Below, one piece after another: positions 1 to 7,365 of a stretch of DNA of 14,830 nt. The notes below the pieces were generated by a model. It made no database searches. It was not told the origin of the DNA and saw nothing but the letters and a program-made list of their open reading frames with translations. The DNA comes from Ruminococcus sp. (lineage in GTDB: Bacteria > Bacillota > Clostridia > Oscillospirales > Acutalibacteraceae), in contig JAFVVB010000223.1 of the NCBI GenBank assembly GCA_017502425.1, forward strand, positions 1-14,830, written 5' to 3'. How positions within the stretch are numbered: position 1 is the first letter of the stretch; each line of letters opens with the position of its first letter. A program made the translations under genes and the position numbers.

Positions 1-2
1 AA

Positions 3-770
3 GAAGGTTTGCTTACTCCTAAAGCGGTTATTGCGGTTGATTTATTCGGATTACCTGCTGATTATGAAAATATACGTAAGATTTGCGAAAAGTATAATCT
101 TTATCTAATGGAAGATGGAGCCCAAGGATTCGGTGGTTCGATAAATGGAAAAATGGCATGTAGTTTTGGTGACATATCAACTACAAGCTTTTTCCCGGCT
201 AAACCTTTGGGATGCTATGGTGATGGTGGTGCTGTTTTTACAGATAACGATGAATGGGCATCGCTTTTAAGAAGCTACGCTGTGCATGGAAAAAATGGTT
301 CTGATAAATATGATAACTGCAGAATCGGAATGAATAGTCGACTTGATACACTCCAAGCAGCTGTTTTGCTTCCGAAGTTCAAAGCTTTTAAGGAGTACGA
401 AATAGACAACGTAAATATAGTTGCAGCTAAATACGGTGAAAAATTGAGAAATAGTGGTTTGGTTTTGCCGCTAGTTCCTGATGGTTACGTTAGTTCATGG
501 GCCCAGTATACAGTGCAACTTTCAGAAAACATTGATAGAGATAAACTTATCTCTCACATGAGAGATAATGGCATTCCTTCAATGGTGTATTATGCCAGAC
601 CTATGCATACACAGGGAGCGTTTGTTGGTACGCGTAGTGCACTGGTTGACAACGAAGTAACACAAAAGTTATGTAAGACAGTGTTGAGTTTACCTATGCA
701 TCCGTACCTTGAATCTGAAGATATAAATAAAGTTTGTGATTGTGTTTTGGAGTTTTTGAGTGATGAATAA
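3..770 (+). CDS. DegT/DnrJ/EryC1/StrS-family sugar aminotransferase, WbpE/WlbC-like (5' partial)
   Basis: PLP-dependent nucleotide-sugar aminotransferase. The reading frame is open to the left edge (a TTG at 9 is internal, since codons at 3 and 6 continue the frame), so the N-terminal third is missing. Visible: the PLP-pocket motif MEDGAQGFGG at about bases 114-143; the Schiff-base lysine in SFFPAKPLGCYGDGGA (lysine codon 201-203); then an RxGxNSRLDTLQAAVL stretch typical of the family. The SFFPxKPLGCYGDGGA wording is that of the WbpE/WlbC/PglE subgroup. These use UDP-3-keto-GlcNAc-uronate or UDP-4-keto sugars, so the product is probably a UDP-amino sugar for a surface glycan; the exact substrate is inferred. 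Partner genes (dehydrogenase, acetyltransferase) would be expected upstream, outside the window. It overlaps the next gene by 8 nt, so the two are co-translated. Confidence 0.9.
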   Translation, partial: EGLLTPKAVIAVDLFGLPADYENIRKICEKYNLYLMEDGAQGFGGSINGKMACSFGDISTTSFFPAKPLGCYGDGGAVFTDNDEWASLLRSYAVHGKNGSDKYDNCRIGMNSRLDTLQAAVLLPKFKAFKEYEIDNVNIVAAKYGEKLRNSGLVLPLVPDGYVSSWAQYTVQLSENIDRDKLISHMRDNGIPSMVYYARPMHTQGAFVGTRSALVDNEVTQKLCKTVLSLPMHPYLESEDINKVCDCVLEFLSDE

Positions 771-1911
771 ACAGATATGTTTTATACTGGATTGGTATCC
801 TACAAAAACTAATAATGGGTGTGTTTTTGCTAAACATCTGATATGCGCAATAGCCGATAAGGGTTTTGATTGCGTAGTTATTGCTCCGAGAATTAAAAAC
901 GCTAATACTGAGAAAGTTGTATATAAACGTGTAGAAAAAACAGTAAATGGAAATGAGATCTGTATTTTCACACCTACATATTTGCATCTTACTTCCAGAA
1001 AGCAGACTATAAAAATGTCTATGAATAACCACTATAAAGCGGTTATGAAGACTATTAAGAAGAATAATCTTAAACCAGATGTGGTTTATGGACATTTTAT
1101 CTACCAATGTGGACTGACCGCTGCCAGAGTTGGAAAAAAACTTGGTATCCCTTCTTACTGTGCTTGCGGAGAGAATTCCACCAGATTTGAACCTGGTAAT
1201 CAACCGTATACAACAGGTTTTAATTTTGCGGGATGGAAAAGTATTCTCGAAACACTCACCGGAATCGTGAGTGTTTCCAGCAATAATAAGAATCTTGTTC
1301 TGGAGAACAATTACGTACCTGAAACCATGAAAATAGGCATTTTTCCTAATGGCGTGGATGAAAATAAATTCGTCATAATGGATAAGAAGAAAGCAAGGAA
1401 GACGCTAGGTTTTCCTGATAACGCTTTCATTATTGCATTTACGGGTGCGTTCAGTGAAAGAAAAGGTGTCGGGGAGTTGAACGCTGCCCTCAAAAACTGC
1501 GATGACGTATATTCTGTATTTTTAGGCAATGGCCCATTAGAGCCTGATTGCAAGAATATTCTTTTCAAAGGAAGCGTGTCAAATGATATGGTCCCTACAT
1601 ATTTAAATGCAGCTGATGTTTTTGTTTTACCGACTAAGGGTGAAGGCTGCTGCAATGCCATTGTCGAAGCCCTTGCGTGTGGCTTGCCTGTTATTTCTTC
1701 AGATTTACCGTTTAATGACGATGTTCTGAATGAAACGAATTCTATCAGAGTTGACGTTAATAGTATAGAAGAAATTGAACGCGCAATAAAATTACTTAAA
1801 ACTGATAGTAGTTTGAATGAAAAGTTGCGTAGCGGAGCAATAGCTTCCGCCACTAAGCTCAGTATAAAAACACGTGCTGAGAATATTTTGCGTTTTATGG
1901 AGTTGAACTGA
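763..1911 (+). CDS. GT4-family glycosyltransferase (GT-B fold), surface polysaccharide
   Basis: Cytoplasmic retaining glycosyltransferase that probably adds one sugar to a lipid-linked repeat unit; donor and acceptor cannot be read from the sequence. The 382-residue protein has the usual GT4 length. The C-terminal half holds the nucleotide-sugar domain: GAFSERKGVGEL (about 228-239), GNGPLE (255-260), NAADVFVLPTKGEG (282-295) and the family E-x7-E signature at E294 and E302, followed by ALACGLPVISSD. The N-terminal half is a variable acceptor domain. The ATG at 763 is chosen; an in-frame GTG lies three bases earlier at 760, and the GGAG at 749-752 could serve either. The gene overlaps the aminotransferase by 8 nt, and its stop shares one base with the next start, so it sits inside one operon. 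Confidence 0.9.
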   Translation: MNKQICFILDWYPTKTNNGCVFAKHLICAIADKGFDCVVIAPRIKNANTEKVVYKRVEKTVNGNEICIFTPTYLHLTSRKQTIKMSMNNHYKAVMKTIKKNNLKPDVVYGHFIYQCGLTAARVGKKLGIPSYCACGENSTRFEPGNQPYTTGFNFAGWKSILETLTGIVSVSSNNKNLVLENNYVPETMKIGIFPNGVDENKFVIMDKKKARKTLGFPDNAFIIAFTGAFSERKGVGELNAALKNCDDVYSVFLGNGPLEPDCKNILFKGSVSNDMVPTYLNAADVFVLPTKGEGCCNAIVEALACGLPVISSDLPFNDDVLNETNSIRVDVNSIEEIERAIKLLKTDSSLNEKLRSGAIASATKLSIKTRAENILRFMELN

Positions 1912-3140
1912 TGAGAATAAGAGCCATAGATATTTCTAAGCTTGCTATATATGGTATCTTTCTTAATTACTACTGTTATTTTATTATTCGCGGTAGTTTT
2001 ATTCCAATGGGTACTTATATATTCTCCGGTATAGCCATCGTTGGAGTTATGGTAACAGCAGCAAACGAACCGATTAAATTTGATATCGATATAAAGTGTT
2101 GGATTTGGTATGGGATTTTTTCACTTGCAACTATATTTATTGTAGCCAGTCCCACTCATGTTATAGATGGACTTATAAAGTACTTTCAAAGATTAATAAT
2201 TATTATTTTGATAACTTATATTTGTGAACATGAAGAATCCATAGTTTTTGCAATAAGAACGTTAGCAGTTACCGCGATAGGATGTGCTGTGGCTTCGTTA
2301 ATGACTATGAATGATTATTCTCAGAAGCTTTCTATGGAGTCAGGAGCAACTGTAAGTACCAATGATATAGGTTCAATTATGGCGTTTGGTTGTTTTGCTA
2401 TTCTGTTTGCTTTTGGTGTAGGTAATAAAAGTAATATTTATAAAACTTTACTGAAAATAGCATATATAGTTGCTGCGATGAGTGTGATTTCGGTTGCAGG
2501 TTCACGAAAGAGTATTCTATCAATAATTATACTTTTTGCTTTGATTTTTGTTTTTTGTGGACGTGACTTTTTTGAGAGAATGACTAGTGTACAGTTTGTG
2601 AGCATTATTATTGTAGGAATATTAGCAGCTTTTGTTGTTTATACATATTTATTGCCATATTTTGAAGACACTAACCTTTATGTTAGAATGTTTGGTCGAG
2701 GAGCTGAGAGAACAGCCCAGTCTGATGAAAGTAGACTTGAGTTGTATAAAATGGCATTAACAGAATTTATTCGTCATCCGTTGTTCGGATTGGGATATAA
2801 CAACTATTCTTATCTTCACGGCAGTTATACCCACTCAACCTATGTTGAACCGCTTGCTTGCTCAGGTGTTTTTGGTTTATTATATCTGGCTCCTTATGTT
2901 CATATTCTGATACAACAGATTAAATTCTCGTTTTCTAAAGATGGGCGATATATTACTGAAAACAGAGTTTTCCAAAAAGAAATGCTTGCTTTTTATATAG
3001 CGTTTTTATTTGTTGCAATTGGTATACCATATATTTATAAGGATATTCCGTGTATTGTTTTAGCTATGTTTGTTGCATGGCAGAATATATCATCAAAAGG
3101 GAAAACAGATAGTAGATTGACCTACAATAATAAGAATTAA
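1911..3140 (+). CDS. O-antigen ligase/Wzy-like polysaccharide polymerase (integral membrane)
   Basis: Multi-pass membrane protein of 409 residues, made almost wholly of hydrophobic segments. It carries the O-antigen polymerase/ligase (Wzy_C) arrangement. A GSRKSIL motif (about 197-203) follows a membrane helix. A large extracytoplasmic loop then contains RHPLFGLGYNNYS and HSTYVEPLACSGVFGLL (about 287-324), the region with the conserved His/Glu of the family. Such proteins join undecaprenyl-linked repeat units into a chain, or ligate chains to an acceptor, outside the membrane. The start overlaps the preceding stop by one base (TGATG), so translation is coupled. The gene is visibly more AT-rich than the epimerase, dehydrogenase and argG, and uses ATA isoleucine codons freely, as variable polysaccharide polymerases often do. 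Polymerase versus ligase cannot be settled by sequence alone. Confidence 0.85.
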   Translation: MRIRAIDISKLAIYGIFLNYYCYFIIRGSFIPMGTYIFSGIAIVGVMVTAANEPIKFDIDIKCWIWYGIFSLATIFIVASPTHVIDGLIKYFQRLIIIILITYICEHEESIVFAIRTLAVTAIGCAVASLMTMNDYSQKLSMESGATVSTNDIGSIMAFGCFAILFAFGVGNKSNIYKTLLKIAYIVAAMSVISVAGSRKSILSIIILFALIFVFCGRDFFERMTSVQFVSIIIVGILAAFVVYTYLLPYFEDTNLYVRMFGRGAERTAQSDESRLELYKMALTEFIRHPLFGLGYNNYSYLHGSYTHSTYVEPLACSGVFGLLYLAPYVHILIQQIKFSFSKDGRYITENRVFQKEMLAFYIAFLFVAIGIPYIYKDIPCIVLAMFVAWQNISSKGKTDSRLTYNNKN

Positions 3141-3216
3141 TCGTTGTTTATGATAGTAATGAGATGTTTTTATTAATAGTTTAATTGAAGAGTTTAGATA
3201 GTTGTAGAGGTAAGTT

Positions 3217-3777
3217 TTGTTCAGTCCAATGAAAACGCTGTACACCTATTTTCCGCTGACTTTTTTTCTGAGAATAGCGTTTTTGCTTCTTATAGATATC
3301 GTCGCAGCGGTTATAGTGTACAAGCTTTGGAAAAAGAATAGAATAACTAAGAATAAGGCGCTGGCTATTCAATTGCTGGTGATGTATGTTACGGTGGTAC
3401 TGTTTTTGACAGTACTATGCAGACGTACGCTTGAGTATCATCGGTTCGGTGTTGATGTGGTGTCGTATTATTCATCACTTTTTTGCGGCACTGGAGAAGT
3501 AGATGTTACTGAATTAGTGCTTAACATCGGGTTGTTTATACCTGTCGGCTTTCTATCGTGTTATGTTTTCAGCAAATATAAAATAATCTGTGCTGTATTG
3601 TTTTCAGCTTTTTTATCATCAATGATAGAGCTATCTCAGTACGTGCTTCGTAACGGTTATGTTTCATTTACTGATGTGATTCATAATACGGTAGGTTCAC
3701 TTTTAGGTGCTGTGCTAATGGCACTACTTATTCTTATACACAAAATAATTACGAAAAAATCTGAAAAGGACGGATAA
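3217..3777 (+). CDS. VanZ-like family membrane protein (TTG start)
   Basis: Small membrane protein of 186 residues with about four or five hydrophobic segments (roughly 13-35, 48-67, 100-117, 123-140, 155-177). The VanZ-family signatures are present: NIGLFIPVGF (103-112), then SSMIELSQYVLRNGYVSFTD (134-153) and HNTVGSLLGA (156-165). VanZ gives low-level teicoplanin resistance in enterococci, but most homologues lie in cell-envelope loci and their molecular role is unknown; resistance is not implied here. The TTG at 3217 is preferred: AGAGG at 3206-3210 lies 6 nt before it, whereas the first ATG (3229) is 18 nt away. It follows the polymerase after 76 nt with no clear terminator or promoter, and lies 4 nt before the next gene. 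Confidence 0.82.
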   Translation: MFSPMKTLYTYFPLTFFLRIAFLLLIDIVAAVIVYKLWKKNRITKNKALAIQLLVMYVTVVLFLTVLCRRTLEYHRFGVDVVSYYSSLFCGTGEVDVTELVLNIGLFIPVGFLSCYVFSKYKIICAVLFSAFLSSMIELSQYVLRNGYVSFTDVIHNTVGSLLGAVLMALLILIHKIITKKSEKDG

Positions 3778-3781
3778 CCCA

Positions 3782-4951
3782 ATGAACAGGCAAGAGCAAA
3801 TTTTAATACAATCAGTTCTTGCAACTGTTAGTGGTAGGGACGTTCCAAAATGCGATAACACTGAAGGTCTTGTTAACTTAGCCAAATACCATATGGTGCA
3901 GAACATCATAGCAGGTGTGCTAGAAAAAATGCCGGACGTACCGCAAAACCTTATGAACTCAGTTAATGAAGAGCAGACGCTGTTACTGATTAAAGATGCT
4001 AATCAGGAAGCTGATACAACTGCTCTTATGAAGCTTTTTGAAGAAAACGAAATCCCTGTTGTTTTTCTCAAAGGCTGGTACTTAAAGCAGTTTTATCCGC
4101 GAACCGACCTCAGAGCTATGGCGGATACGGACATTTTTATCAGACTAAGTGATGAAAAGAAAATCAACGAACTGATGAAAAGTCACGGTTATTCTGTTGT
4201 TACCTACGGCGGTAAGAAAGATAACGTCTATAAAAAAGAGCCGTTTATAATCCTTGAACTTCATAAGAATTTATTTATGTTCGAAGATGATTGGAACGAT
4301 TATTTTAATCGTAAAGATTCCGATATGTATATATGGAATCGTGTTCACAATGTGAATAACCATAAGTATATTTACAGAATGGACGACGAGCTCTTTTTTA
4401 CGTATATGATTGCACATATAGCTAAACATCTCATCGATGATGGTGGTATCGGAATGAAATCGATACTTGATGTGTGGCTGTTTCTAAGGAAAAAGAATGA
4501 CTTGAATTTTGAGATTATTAATCGTGATCTTGAAAGTTTAGGTCTGAAGAAATTCAGCGATAGTGTTATTTCTCTGACTAAATACTGGTTTGATGAGAAA
4601 GACGATGTCGATAGTAAGACAAAACTTCTTGGTGACCATATCTTAAGTTGTGGCGTTTATGGTAATGACGCAGTAATGGTTGCTACGAAAGACGGAATTC
4701 TCAGTGATAGCAGTAGCAGGTTTAAGTATCTTTTTAGAAGAGCTTTTCCTGCTGTGAAAGCTATGGAAGTTCGTTATCCTCAGCTAAAAAGGAAGAAATG
4801 GCTGTTGCCGTTTTTATATATCAAGCGCTTATGGTTCAGCTTAGTTCATCGTAGCGGTGAAGTAAAAGGCGAAATTAGAAGTGCTAAGAATTTAAACTAC
4901 GAAAGAGCAAAGAAGATCCAGACTTTATATAAAGATATTGGTCTTAGATAG
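3782..4951 (+). CDS. NTP_transf_5-type uncharacterised nucleotidyltransferase
   Basis: Protein of 389 residues matching the uncharacterised nucleotidyltransferase family (Pfam NTP_transf_5, PF14907) by its core. Residues 92-98 read PVVFLKG; R111 and then ADTDIFI (114-120) supply the acidic metal-binding pair D115/D117 of the polymerase-beta-like fold; ILELHKNL (157-164) probably supplies the third strand acid. No membrane segment is evident. The family has no settled substrate. Members occur in polysaccharide loci and in some peptide natural-product loci, so transfer of a nucleotidyl group to a glycan precursor or lipid carrier is only a guess. It starts 4 nt after the VanZ gene, with AAAAGGA 11 nt upstream, and ends 9 nt before the epimerase, so it is a fixed part of this operon. 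Confidence 0.78.
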   Translation: MNRQEQILIQSVLATVSGRDVPKCDNTEGLVNLAKYHMVQNIIAGVLEKMPDVPQNLMNSVNEEQTLLLIKDANQEADTTALMKLFEENEIPVVFLKGWYLKQFYPRTDLRAMADTDIFIRLSDEKKINELMKSHGYSVVTYGGKKDNVYKKEPFIILELHKNLFMFEDDWNDYFNRKDSDMYIWNRVHNVNNHKYIYRMDDELFFTYMIAHIAKHLIDDGGIGMKSILDVWLFLRKKNDLNFEIINRDLESLGLKKFSDSVISLTKYWFDEKDDVDSKTKLLGDHILSCGVYGNDAVMVATKDGILSDSSSRFKYLFRRAFPAVKAMEVRYPQLKRKKWLLPFLYIKRLWFSLVHRSGEVKGEIRSAKNLNYERAKKIQTLYKDIGLR

Positions 4952-4960
4952 GAAAGTTGT

Positions 4961-6046
4961 ATGCAGAATTTAGAACTAAAAAATAAAACGATTCTGGTTA
5001 CTGGTGCAGCGGGATTCATCGGTGCAAATCTGGTAACTAAGTTAATCGGCAGACACGAGCAGATGACTATTATCGGTCTTGATAATATGAATGACTACTA
5101 CGACGTGTCTATTAAGGAGTTCAGACTAGGCGAGATTGATAAGCTGGTGGCTGAAAATGATTTTATTACGTGGGAATTTATAAAAGGAGATCTTGCTGAT
5201 AATGCACTTATCAAAGAGATCTTTGATAAATTTAAGCCTCAGATAGTAGTAAATCTGGCGGCTCAGGCAGGAGTAAGATATTCTATCACTAACCCTGATG
5301 CATACATTCAGTCAAATCTTATCGGATTTTATAATATTTTAGAAGCATGCCGTCATTCTTATGACAACTACGAAGGTGGAGTTGAACACCTTGTTTATGC
5401 ATCGAGCTCATCGGTATATGGTGCTAATAAAAAGGTTCCGTACTCAACTGATGATAAGGTTGATAATCCTATTTCTCTTTACGCGGCTACTAAAAAGAGC
5501 AACGAGCTTTTAGCTCATTCGTATTCAAAACTCTATAATATTCCGTCAACAGGACTTAGATTTTTCACGGTTTACGGTCCTGCCGGACGTCCTGATATGG
5601 CGTACTTTGGATTTACTAATAAACTTATTAAAGGCGAGACTATCGAGATATTCAACTTCGGTAACTGTAAACGTGATTTCACTTACGTTGATGATATCGT
5701 TGAAGGTGTTATGAGAGTTATGCAGGGAGCACCAGAGAGAAAAGACGGTGAGGATGGCTTACCGCTTCCTCCATATGCTGTGTATAATATCGGTAACAGT
5801 TCTCCGGAGAATCTTCTCGATTTTGTGGATATATTACAGCAGGAGTTAATCGCAGCTGAGGTTTTACCTGCTGATTATGATTTTGATGCACATAAAAAAC
5901 TTGTACCTATGCAGCAAGGTGACGTTCCGATTACATATGCTGACACATCAGCTCTTGAACGTGACTTTTCGTTTAAGCCATCTACTTCACTCAGAGACGG
6001 TTTGAGAAAATTTGCGCAGTGGTATAAAGAATTCTATAAGGTTTAA
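4961..6046 (+). CDS. UDP-glucuronate 4-epimerase-like NAD-dependent epimerase (extended SDR)
   Basis: Extended short-chain dehydrogenase/reductase of 361 residues, close to the usual length of UDP-GlcA 4-epimerases. It has the NAD-binding TGAAGFIG at 14-21, a GLDNMNDYYD stretch (38-47) characteristic of the GlcA 4-epimerase branch, the catalytic serine region ASSSSVYG (146-153), and YAATK with catalytic Y173 and K177. RFFTVYGPAGRPDMA (199-213) and CKRDFTYVDDIV form the sugar-nucleotide pocket. The expected reaction is UDP-glucuronate to UDP-galacturonate. The next gene makes UDP-glucuronate, so the two together form a two-step route from UDP-glucose to UDP-GalA. A related UDP-GlcNAc or UDP-GlcNAcA epimerase specificity cannot be excluded. 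The start ATG follows AGGAAAG. Confidence 0.88.
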   Translation: MQNLELKNKTILVTGAAGFIGANLVTKLIGRHEQMTIIGLDNMNDYYDVSIKEFRLGEIDKLVAENDFITWEFIKGDLADNALIKEIFDKFKPQIVVNLAAQAGVRYSITNPDAYIQSNLIGFYNILEACRHSYDNYEGGVEHLVYASSSSVYGANKKVPYSTDDKVDNPISLYAATKKSNELLAHSYSKLYNIPSTGLRFFTVYGPAGRPDMAYFGFTNKLIKGETIEIFNFGNCKRDFTYVDDIVEGVMRVMQGAPERKDGEDGLPLPPYAVYNIGNSSPENLLDFVDILQQELIAAEVLPADYDFDAHKKLVPMQQGDVPITYADTSALERDFSFKPSTSLRDGLRKFAQWYKEFYKV

Positions 6047-6056
6047 GGTGACAGAT

Positions 6057-7301
6057 ATGAGTGAGAAATTAAGAATTGCAGTAGCCGGTACCGGTTACGT
6101 AGGTCTTTCAATCGCAGTGCTTTTAGCACAGAACAATACCGTTAAAGCGGTTGATATCATTCCTGAGAAGGTAGAGCTTATCAATAATAAGAAATCTCCT
6201 ATTCAGGACGATTATATTGAAAAGTATCTTGCTGAGAAAGAACTCGATTTAGAGGCTACTTTAGATGCTGAGTATGCGTACAAAGATGCTGACTTCGTTG
6301 TTATCGCTGCTCCTACTAACTATGATAGTAAGAAAAACTATTTTGACACATCTGCTGTTGAAAAGGTTATTGAACTTGTAATGAAGTATAATCCTGATGC
6401 TATCATGGTAATCAAGAGTACTATTCCTGTCGGATATACTCAGTCTGTCAGAGAAAAAATGGGCTCAAAGAATATCATATTCAGCCCTGAGTTTTTACGT
6501 GAGGCAAAAGCTCTTTATGATAACCTTTATCCATCACGTATTATCGTAGGTACTGATGAAAACGATGAAAAACTCGTGAATGCAGCTGAGGTATTTGCTA
6601 AGCTCTTACAGCAGGGCGCTATTAAAGAAGATATCGATACTCTCTTTATGGGCTTTACTGAGGCAGAGGCAGTTAAACTTTTTGCTAACACTTATTTAGC
6701 ACTGAGAGTTTCATACTTCAATGAGCTTGATACATATGCTGAGATGAAAGGTCTTGATACACAGCAGATTATCGACGGTGTGTGTCTTGACCCACGTATC
6801 GGCTCACATTATAACAACCCATCATTCGGTTACGGTGGTTACTGCTTACCAAAAGACACTAAGCAGTTATTAGCTAATTACAGCGATGTACCACAGAATA
6901 TGATTTCTGCTATCGTTCAGTCTAACCGTACCAGAAAAGACTTTATTGCTGACAGAGTATTAGACAGAGCAGGATATTATACCGAAAATAGTGATTACAA
7001 TGCGCAAGATGAAAAATCTGTTACTATCGGTGTATACAGACTTACTATGAAGAGTAACTCCGATAATTTCAGACAGAGCTCTATCCAGGGTGTTATGAAG
7101 CGTGTTAAAGCAAAAGGTGCTACCGTTATCGTATATGAACCAACACTCGAAAACGGTACAACATTCTTTGGTTCAAAAGTTGTGAACGATTTAGATGCAT
7201 TCAAGAGTATGTCCGACGCTATTATTGCTAACCGCTACGACAGCTGTCTTGACGACGTACAGGATAAAGTATACACAAGAGATATTTTCAAGAGAGACTA
7301 A
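6057..7301 (+). CDS. ugd: UDP-glucose 6-dehydrogenase
   Basis: Oxidises UDP-glucose twice with NAD+ to UDP-glucuronate, the precursor for the epimerase encoded just upstream. The 414-residue protein is of the short (E. coli Ugd-like) type. It has the NAD motif AGTGYVGLS (10-18), ATLDAEYAYKDADFV, IKSTIPVGYT (119-128), SPEFLREAKALYDN (143-156), EAVKLFANTYLALRV (204-218) with catalytic K207 and N211, and FGYGGYCLPKDTKQL (257-271) with catalytic C263 and D267. The ATG at 6057 is chosen because AAGGTG at 6045-6050 sits 6 nt upstream and the GTGYVG strand then falls at the normal N-terminal position; longer in-frame starts overlap the epimerase. Codon use is more biased than in the left-hand glycan genes, with few ATA codons. 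It is the last gene of the polysaccharide operon. Confidence 0.95.
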   Translation: MSEKLRIAVAGTGYVGLSIAVLLAQNNTVKAVDIIPEKVELINNKKSPIQDDYIEKYLAEKELDLEATLDAEYAYKDADFVVIAAPTNYDSKKNYFDTSAVEKVIELVMKYNPDAIMVIKSTIPVGYTQSVREKMGSKNIIFSPEFLREAKALYDNLYPSRIIVGTDENDEKLVNAAEVFAKLLQQGAIKEDIDTLFMGFTEAEAVKLFANTYLALRVSYFNELDTYAEMKGLDTQQIIDGVCLDPRIGSHYNNPSFGYGGYCLPKDTKQLLANYSDVPQNMISAIVQSNRTRKDFIADRVLDRAGYYTENSDYNAQDEKSVTIGVYRLTMKSNSDNFRQSSIQGVMKRVKAKGATVIVYEPTLENGTTFFGSKVVNDLDAFKSMSDAIIANRYDSCLDDVQDKVYTRDIFKRD

Positions 7302-7308
7302 ATCTTTA

Positions 7309-7337
7309 TTTACAATTATTGTAATATGATGTAGAAT
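7309..7337 (+). promoter_or_regulatory. Predicted sigma-A promoter for the Big2-YARHG lipoprotein gene
   Basis: The -35 TTTACA (7309-7314) and -10 TAGAAT (7332-7337) are separated by 17 nt, giving a transcript start near 7344 and a short leader before AGGGGGAG and the ATG at 7366. The match is moderate, but no terminator separates it from ugd, so readthrough is also possible. Confidence 0.5.
7310..7324. promoter_or_regulatory. 7-1-7 inverted repeat, Fur/PerR-family-like operator candidate
   Basis: TTACAATTATTGTAA is a perfect 7-1-7 inverted repeat (TTACAAT, T, ATTGTAA). It overlaps the -35 element and 5' part of the spacer of the predicted promoter, where a repressor would act. Geometry and sequence resemble Gram-positive Fur-superfamily boxes: the Bacillus PerR box TTATAATnATTATAA differs only at two symmetric positions. 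Which regulator binds, if any, is inference. Confidence 0.4.
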
Positions 7338-7365
7338 GAGTGTATGAATCCTAGGGGGAGATACT

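Noticed and set aside
694..1203. Long - strand open frame opposite the aminotransferase/glycosyltransferase junction
   Set aside because: It overlaps two well-supported genes on the other strand, has no recognisable domain, and there is no promoter or convincing Shine-Dalgarno for it.
3141..3216. Promoter between the polymerase and VanZ genes
   Set aside because: TTGTTT at 3144 has no acceptable -10 at 16-18 nt, and other AT-rich hexamers match poorly. The gap also has no terminator, so readthrough is simpler.
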